A DNA stretch of 9,501 nucleotides, taken from assembly GCA_009699765.1 (NCBI GenBank), contig WLNN01000045.1, positions 1 through 9,501 of the forward strand, in the 5' to 3' direction. Shown here in pieces: positions 6,835 to 9,501 of this stretch. This DNA is from Actinomycetota bacterium. Its GTDB lineage: Bacteria; Actinomycetota; Actinomycetes; Nanopelagicales; Nanopelagicaceae. A program made the position numbers and the translations under genes. The notes under the pieces are model-generated. The model was not told the origin of the DNA. It did not search any database and was given only the letters and a program-made list of their open reading frames with translations. Every line of letters starts with the position of its first letter. Positions within the stretch are counted from its first letter, which is position 1.

Positions 6835-8424
6835 ATGACAACAACAGAACTCGCCGCAATGACACTTCCAAAGTTAAAGGAAGTAGCCTCCCAACTAGGT
6901 ATTGAAGGCGCAGCAAAGCTAAAGAAGGATGCACTCGTTACAGCTATCGGTGACCTTCAGGCAGCAAACCGTGAAGCAGCAAAGGCAGAGCGTGAAGCTC
7001 GCCGTGAAGCCCGCAATGCCAAGCGCAATAATAAGAAGTCTGATGATTCAGAAGGATCTAACGAAGACTCTGGCGCTAGTTCAAATAATTCACAAGATGA
7101 TGACAACGATGATTCGTCAGATAACTCATCTGATAACTCTTCAGATAATCGTAACGACCGAGGCGATCGCAATGACCGCAACCGTAATCGTCGTGACCGT
7201 AATCGCGGACGCGAGCGTAACGACCGAGGCGATCGTAATGACCGAAACCGCAATGGCCGCGAAGAGCGCGAACCAGTTATTGGCGAAGACGATGTTCTAG
7301 TACCAGTCGGTGGTCTAGTAGATATCCTTGAAAATTACTCATTTATCCGCACAGCTGGATACCTTCCAGGCCCTAACGATGTTTATGTTTCGCAAGGACA
7401 GGTACGTAAGTACGGTCTTCGTAAAGGTGATGTTGTTACAGGTCAGGTTCGCCAAGCACGCGAAGGCGAGCAGAAGCAGAAGTACAACCCACTGATTACT
7501 CTCGAGACTGTAAATGGCGTTCCAGTGGCAGAGGCTGTTCCACGTGTTGAATTCGGAAAGCTCACACCGCTATATCCACAAGAGCGACTTCGCCTTGAGA
7601 CAGAACCAAACATTCTTACAACTCGAGTTATCGATCTCATTGCACCAATTGGTAAGGGTCAGCGCGGACTAATCGTTGCGCCACCTAAGGCTGGTAAAAC
7701 TATGGTCTTGCAGGCAATTGCAAATGCAATTACTGTCAATAATCCAGAGGTGCACTTGATGGTTGTTCTAGTTGATGAGCGACCAGAAGAAGTTACAGAT
7801 ATGACTCGCTCTGTAAAGGGTGAGGTAATTGCTTCAACATTCGATCGCCCAGCAGAAGATCACACAACAATTGCAGAGCTAGCAATCGAGCGCGCAAAGC
7901 GTTTGGTTGAACTCGGTCACGATGTAGTTGTTCTGCTCGACTCAATTACTCGACTTGGACGTGCATACAACATTGCTGCTCCAGCATCAGGACGTATTTT
8001 ATCTGGTGGTGTTGATTCAGCAGCCCTGTATCCACCTAAGAAGTTCTTCGGTGCAGCTCGTAATATTGAAGATGGCGGATCGCTGACTATTCTTGCAACA
8101 GCCCTTATCGAAACTGGATCACGTATGGATGAAGTGATCTTCGAAGAGTTTAAGGGAACAGGAAATATGGAGCTTATCCTCGACCGACGTCTTGCTGATA
8201 AGCGTATTTTCCCTGCAGTTAACGTTGTGTCATCTTCTACTCGTAAGGAAGAAATTCTTATGGGTTCTGAGGAACTAAATATTGTTTGGAAGCTCCGTCG
8301 AGTTTTGCACGCTCTTGAACCACAAGCAGCGCTTGAACTCTTGCTCGAAAAGATGAAGGGCACCAAGTCAAACGTTGAATTCTTGATGCAGATCCAGAAG
8401 ACAACCGGTGGTTCTGATAACTAG
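6835..8424 (+). CDS. rho: Transcription termination factor Rho with long N-terminal insert
   Basis: Rho is a hexameric RNA-dependent ATPase that ends transcription on untranslated RNA. Residues 1-42 form the SAP-like Rho N-terminal helical domain (LAAMTLPKLKEVASQLGI). Residues 45-147 are a low-complexity insert: a basic helix-like part (45-68), an acidic Ser/Asp/Asn part (69-105) and an Arg/Asn/Asp part (106-142). The cold-shock-like RNA-binding domain spans about 150-225. The ATPase core has Walker A PPKAGKT (283-289, K288) and Walker B DVVVLLD (363-369), with the following block SITRLGRAYN and a complete C-terminus. The total of 529 residues exceeds the roughly 420 of E. coli Rho because of the insert. 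Such inserts are typical of actinobacterial Rho, and in Micrococcus luteus Rho the insert affects which RNAs terminate. The ATG has no strong ribosome-binding site, only purine-rich AAGAAAAGAAA. The sequence is intact. Confidence 0.98.
   Translation: MTTTELAAMTLPKLKEVASQLGIEGAAKLKKDALVTAIGDLQAANREAAKAEREARREARNAKRNNKKSDDSEGSNEDSGASSNNSQDDDNDDSSDNSSDNSSDNRNDRGDRNDRNRNRRDRNRGRERNDRGDRNDRNRNGREEREPVIGEDDVLVPVGGLVDILENYSFIRTAGYLPGPNDVYVSQGQVRKYGLRKGDVVTGQVRQAREGEQKQKYNPLITLETVNGVPVAEAVPRVEFGKLTPLYPQERLRLETEPNILTTRVIDLIAPIGKGQRGLIVAPPKAGKTMVLQAIANAITVNNPEVHLMVVLVDERPEEVTDMTRSVKGEVIASTFDRPAEDHTTIAELAIERAKRLVELGHDVVVLLDSITRLGRAYNIAAPASGRILSGGVDSAALYPPKKFFGAARNIEDGGSLTILATALIETGSRMDEVIFEEFKGTGNMELILDRRLADKRIFPAVNVVSSSTRKEEILMGSEELNIVWKLRRVLHALEPQAALELLLEKMKGTKSNVEFLMQIQKTTGGSDN
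7111..7149 (+). repeat. Short tandem repeat coding SSDN in rho
   Basis: Three near-identical 12-base units, variants of TCAGATAACTCA, encode SSDN repeats at residues 94-105 of Rho. They lie inside the acidic part of the insert and keep the frame, so expansion or contraction by whole units would change only the insert length. Confidence 0.75.
7150..7254 (+). repeat. Direct repeat coding RNDRGDRNDRNRN in rho
   Basis: A 20-base identical stretch at 7150-7169 and 7216-7235 extends to 39 bases with three mismatches (7150-7188 against 7216-7254). The offset is 66 bases, exactly 22 codons. Both copies encode the same 13 residues (106-118 and 128-140), suggesting an in-frame duplication within the Rho insert. 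Confidence 0.85.
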
Positions 8425-8439
8425 CAAAACCAAATCTTG

Positions 8440-8464
8440 CTTTCAATGGCTTGCCATCTGAAAG
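8440..8464 (+). other. First hairpin after rho
   Basis: CTTTCAATGG can pair with CCAT-C-TGAAAG around the loop CTTG, ten pairs with one bulged C, starting 15 bases past the rho stop. No T-run follows. It sits directly upstream of the intrinsic terminator and may protect the 3' end of the message. Confidence 0.45.
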
Positions 8465-8473
8465 TGAAGTGAT

Positions 8474-8508
8474 AAAGCCCCATCGATATCGCGTTGATGG
8501 GGCTTTTT
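8474..8508 (+). terminator. Intrinsic terminator of rho
   Basis: AAAGCCCCATC (8474-8484) pairs perfectly with GATGGGGCTTT (8496-8506), with possible G-T and A-T pairs further in, and five T's end at 8508. It is a classic Rho-independent terminator 50 bases past the rho stop, separating rho from the next gene. Confidence 0.93.
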
Positions 8509-8675
8509 CATGCCCTTTTCGCTTATTTCACATCACCCTCATGCAAGCATCACAGATGTTTCACAAATTAGTGGTTCATTCTCTGAGTGTGAGTTAAGTA
8601 TCCGGCTTAGCTCCAGATTCCAAAGTCCAAAATCCAATTTCAATATTTTAAAGGCGAGAAGAAGGAGAGAAGATT

Positions 8676-9191
8676 ATGAAGGCTTCATTTATCAGTTCCC
8701 GTAACGTGGCATTACTTGTAGCAGCAGGTTTACTTGTTGGAACTGGAACAGCTGTCGCAGATGAAACAGCAACTGCAGTTGTGGTGACAAAGCCGCTCAA
8801 CGATTATCAAGTTGCGCGCGCAGCTTATAAGACTGCTCTCGAAACCTACATCGCTAATCGCAAGAGCTCACAAGCTCAATTCAAAGCTGCGATGGATGCT
8901 TATGGAGTAGCAAGAAAAGCTCACGTAGCAGCTCGCAAGAATATTTTTGATGCCAGCAAAACAGCGGGCGCACTAGCAAAGAGTGCCCATGATGCTGCAA
9001 TTGCTGCAGCAACAACTGATGCTGCAAAGAAAGCAGCAAACACATCTTTTAAATCAGCACTTGCTTCCGCAAGAACTGCTCGCGATTCAGCAATCGCAAG
9101 TCTAGGAGCAGCGCCAGTTGCACCAGCGAAGCCAGTACTCGGCCAGCGTCCAACCCCGCCAACCAAGCCGGTCAAAGCAACAAAGAGCTAA
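8676..9191 (+). CDS. Secreted alanine-rich coiled-coil-like protein, unknown function
   Basis: I do not recognise this 171-residue protein. It starts with a clear Sec signal peptide: the basic n-region MKASFISSRN, a hydrophobic core at 11-25, and an AVA signal-peptidase site with cleavage expected after A28. The mature part, up to about 143, is very rich in Ala with spaced Lys, Arg and Asp and should be nearly all helix. It contains three copies of a 13-residue motif, (Y/F)KxA(L/M) followed later by R(K/D), at 51-63, 69-81 and 125-137. The tail (145-171) has seven prolines and several lysines and looks disordered. There is no Cys or Trp, no lipobox, no LPXTG and no membrane anchor after the signal, so it is probably exported to the cell surface or medium. 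GAAGGAG at 8661-8667, eight bases before the ATG, strongly supports the start. The gene stands alone between two terminators. Confidence 0.88.
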   Translation: MKASFISSRNVALLVAAGLLVGTGTAVADETATAVVVTKPLNDYQVARAAYKTALETYIANRKSSQAQFKAAMDAYGVARKAHVAARKNIFDASKTAGALAKSAHDAAIAAATTDAAKKAANTSFKSALASARTARDSAIASLGAAPVAPAKPVLGQRPTPPTKPVKATKS

Positions 9192-9198
9192 TTCAAGT

Positions 9199-9258
9199 AA
9201 GAGCGAACTTCCCCTCAACCGCAAGATCCCAGCGTGGATTTTGCGGTTGAGCGCTTTT
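9199..9258 (+). terminator. Strong hairpin terminator after the alanine-rich gene
   Basis: CTCAACCGCAA (9214-9224) pairs perfectly with TTGCGGTTGAG (9241-9251). The pairing continues inward through GATCC/GGATT with one G-T, giving 16 pairs around a six-base loop. An outer stem, AAGAGCG (9199-9205) with CGCTTTT (9252-9258), can add seven more pairs across an eight-base bulge. The T-run is only four bases, so termination efficiency is less certain than after rho. Confidence 0.8.
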
Positions 9259-9278
9259 GGGAGATGATTGGCGCCTAG

Positions 9279-9307
9279 TTAAGCCCTACTGGTTCACCGA
9301 ATACACG
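9279..9307 (+). promoter_or_regulatory. Tentative rpmE promoter
   Basis: TTAAGC (9279-9284) and TACACG (9302-9307) are 17 bases apart. The -10 lacks the usual final T. A promoter is expected here because a strong hairpin precedes the gene, but the match is weak. Confidence 0.25.
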
Positions 9308-9333
9308 GACCCAGTCAGAGAAAAGGAAAACTC

Positions 9334-9501
9334 ATGAAGCCAGAGATTCACCCAGAATATAAAGAGACCCAGGTAACTTGTGGTTGCGGCGAAAAGTTTG
9401 TAACTCGCTCAACAGTTGCTAGCGGATCTATCTACGTTGAAGTTTGCTCAGTCTGCCACCCGTTCTACACAGGTAAGCAGCGCATCCTTGATACTGGCGG
9501 A
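9334..9501 (+). CDS. rpmE: Ribosomal protein L31, N-terminal part (runs off right edge)
   Basis: The first 56 codons of L31, a protein of the large ribosomal subunit, are present; the window ends before the stop. [19 protein letters not shown] and [13 protein letters not shown] are diagnostic. Four cysteines (C16, C18, C38, C41) form the zinc site, so this is the zinc-containing C+ form rather than the zinc-free paralogue induced under zinc starvation. The family is about 70-80 residues long, so roughly 15-25 residues are missing. AAAGGA at 9322-9327 supplies a ribosome-binding site six bases before the ATG. In other Actinobacteria rpmE follows rho directly and precedes prfA; here the alanine-rich gene lies between rho and rpmE. 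Confidence 0.96.
   Translation, partial: MKPEIHPEYKETQVTCGCGEKFVTRSTVASGSIYVEVCSVCHPFYTGKQRILDTGG

Noticed and set aside
6957..7253. 98-codon minus-strand frame with RSLRSPRSLR repeats
   Set aside because: The repeats are the reverse reading of the Rho insert; there is no start signal and rho covers it fully.
7150..7254. Repeat spacing that could suggest a CRISPR-like array
   Set aside because: There are only two copies, they are in frame within rho, and they encode the same peptide; it is a coding repeat.
8526..8565. Repeated TTTCACA (8526-8532, 8559-8565) and the near-palindrome CATCACAGATG in the gap before 8676
   Set aside because: They are short, low-complexity and irregularly placed, with no promoter boxes at suitable distances; I could not separate them from chance.
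8510..8704. 64-codon frame in the gap after rho
   Set aside because: Its ATG sits at the end of the rho terminator with no ribosome-binding site, and it overlaps the well-supported start at 8676.
9334..9501. L31 as the zinc-free, Zur-controlled paralogue
   Set aside because: All four zinc-binding cysteines are present, so this is the zinc-containing housekeeping form.
1..9501. Mobile element, phage or defence island
   Set aside because: No transposase, integrase, terminal repeats, toxin-antitoxin pair or abrupt change in composition is visible; the gene order is the conserved actinobacterial one.

Overview
The window looks like chromosomal core sequence from a moderate- to low-GC actinobacterium, by eye about 45% GC. 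The gene order argS-lysA-hom-thrC-thrB-rho-(extra gene)-rpmE is the order known in Actinobacteria such as Mycobacterium, where prfA follows rpmE. Two things suggest a small-genome freshwater lineage of the Nanopelagicales (acI) type: the low GC for an actinobacterium, and the very tight packing with overlapping TAATG stop/start junctions. That lineage call is an inference; no taxonomic marker was searched.

Layout. At the left edge, on the minus strand, lie the first 54 codons of an unrecognised basic protein and, just upstream of it, a tRNA-Leu (anticodon UAG, CCA encoded) with a good sigma70-type promoter. Diverging from these on the plus strand is a five-gene run: argS (382-2028), lysA (2028-3362), hom (3367-4671), thrC (4671-5774) and thrB (5777-6703). 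Junctions are -1, +4, -1 and +2 bases, so this is almost certainly one operon with translational coupling. After a 131-base gap comes rho (6835-8424), with a long low-complexity N-terminal insert, closed by an intrinsic terminator. A 251-base gap leads to a gene for a small secreted alanine-rich protein of unknown function (8676-9191), closed by a second strong hairpin. The window ends inside rpmE (ribosomal protein L31, zinc-binding form).

How the genes work together. LysA makes lysine from meso-diaminopimelate. Hom takes aspartate semialdehyde towards homoserine, and ThrB and ThrC convert homoserine to threonine. The operon therefore covers both branches leaving aspartate semialdehyde, together with arginyl-tRNA synthetase. 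Rho and L31 are general expression functions. No mobile element, CRISPR array, phage gene or defence system is visible, and no reading frame is broken.

The parts most worth a second look are the secreted alanine-rich gene placed between rho and rpmE, which contains a threefold 13-residue motif; the disordered, repeat-bearing Rho insert; signs that argS and the left-edge gene are transcribed without leaders; and a cluster of TTGCG/CGCAA half-sites around the argS start. Nothing here amounts to a clearly new multi-gene system.
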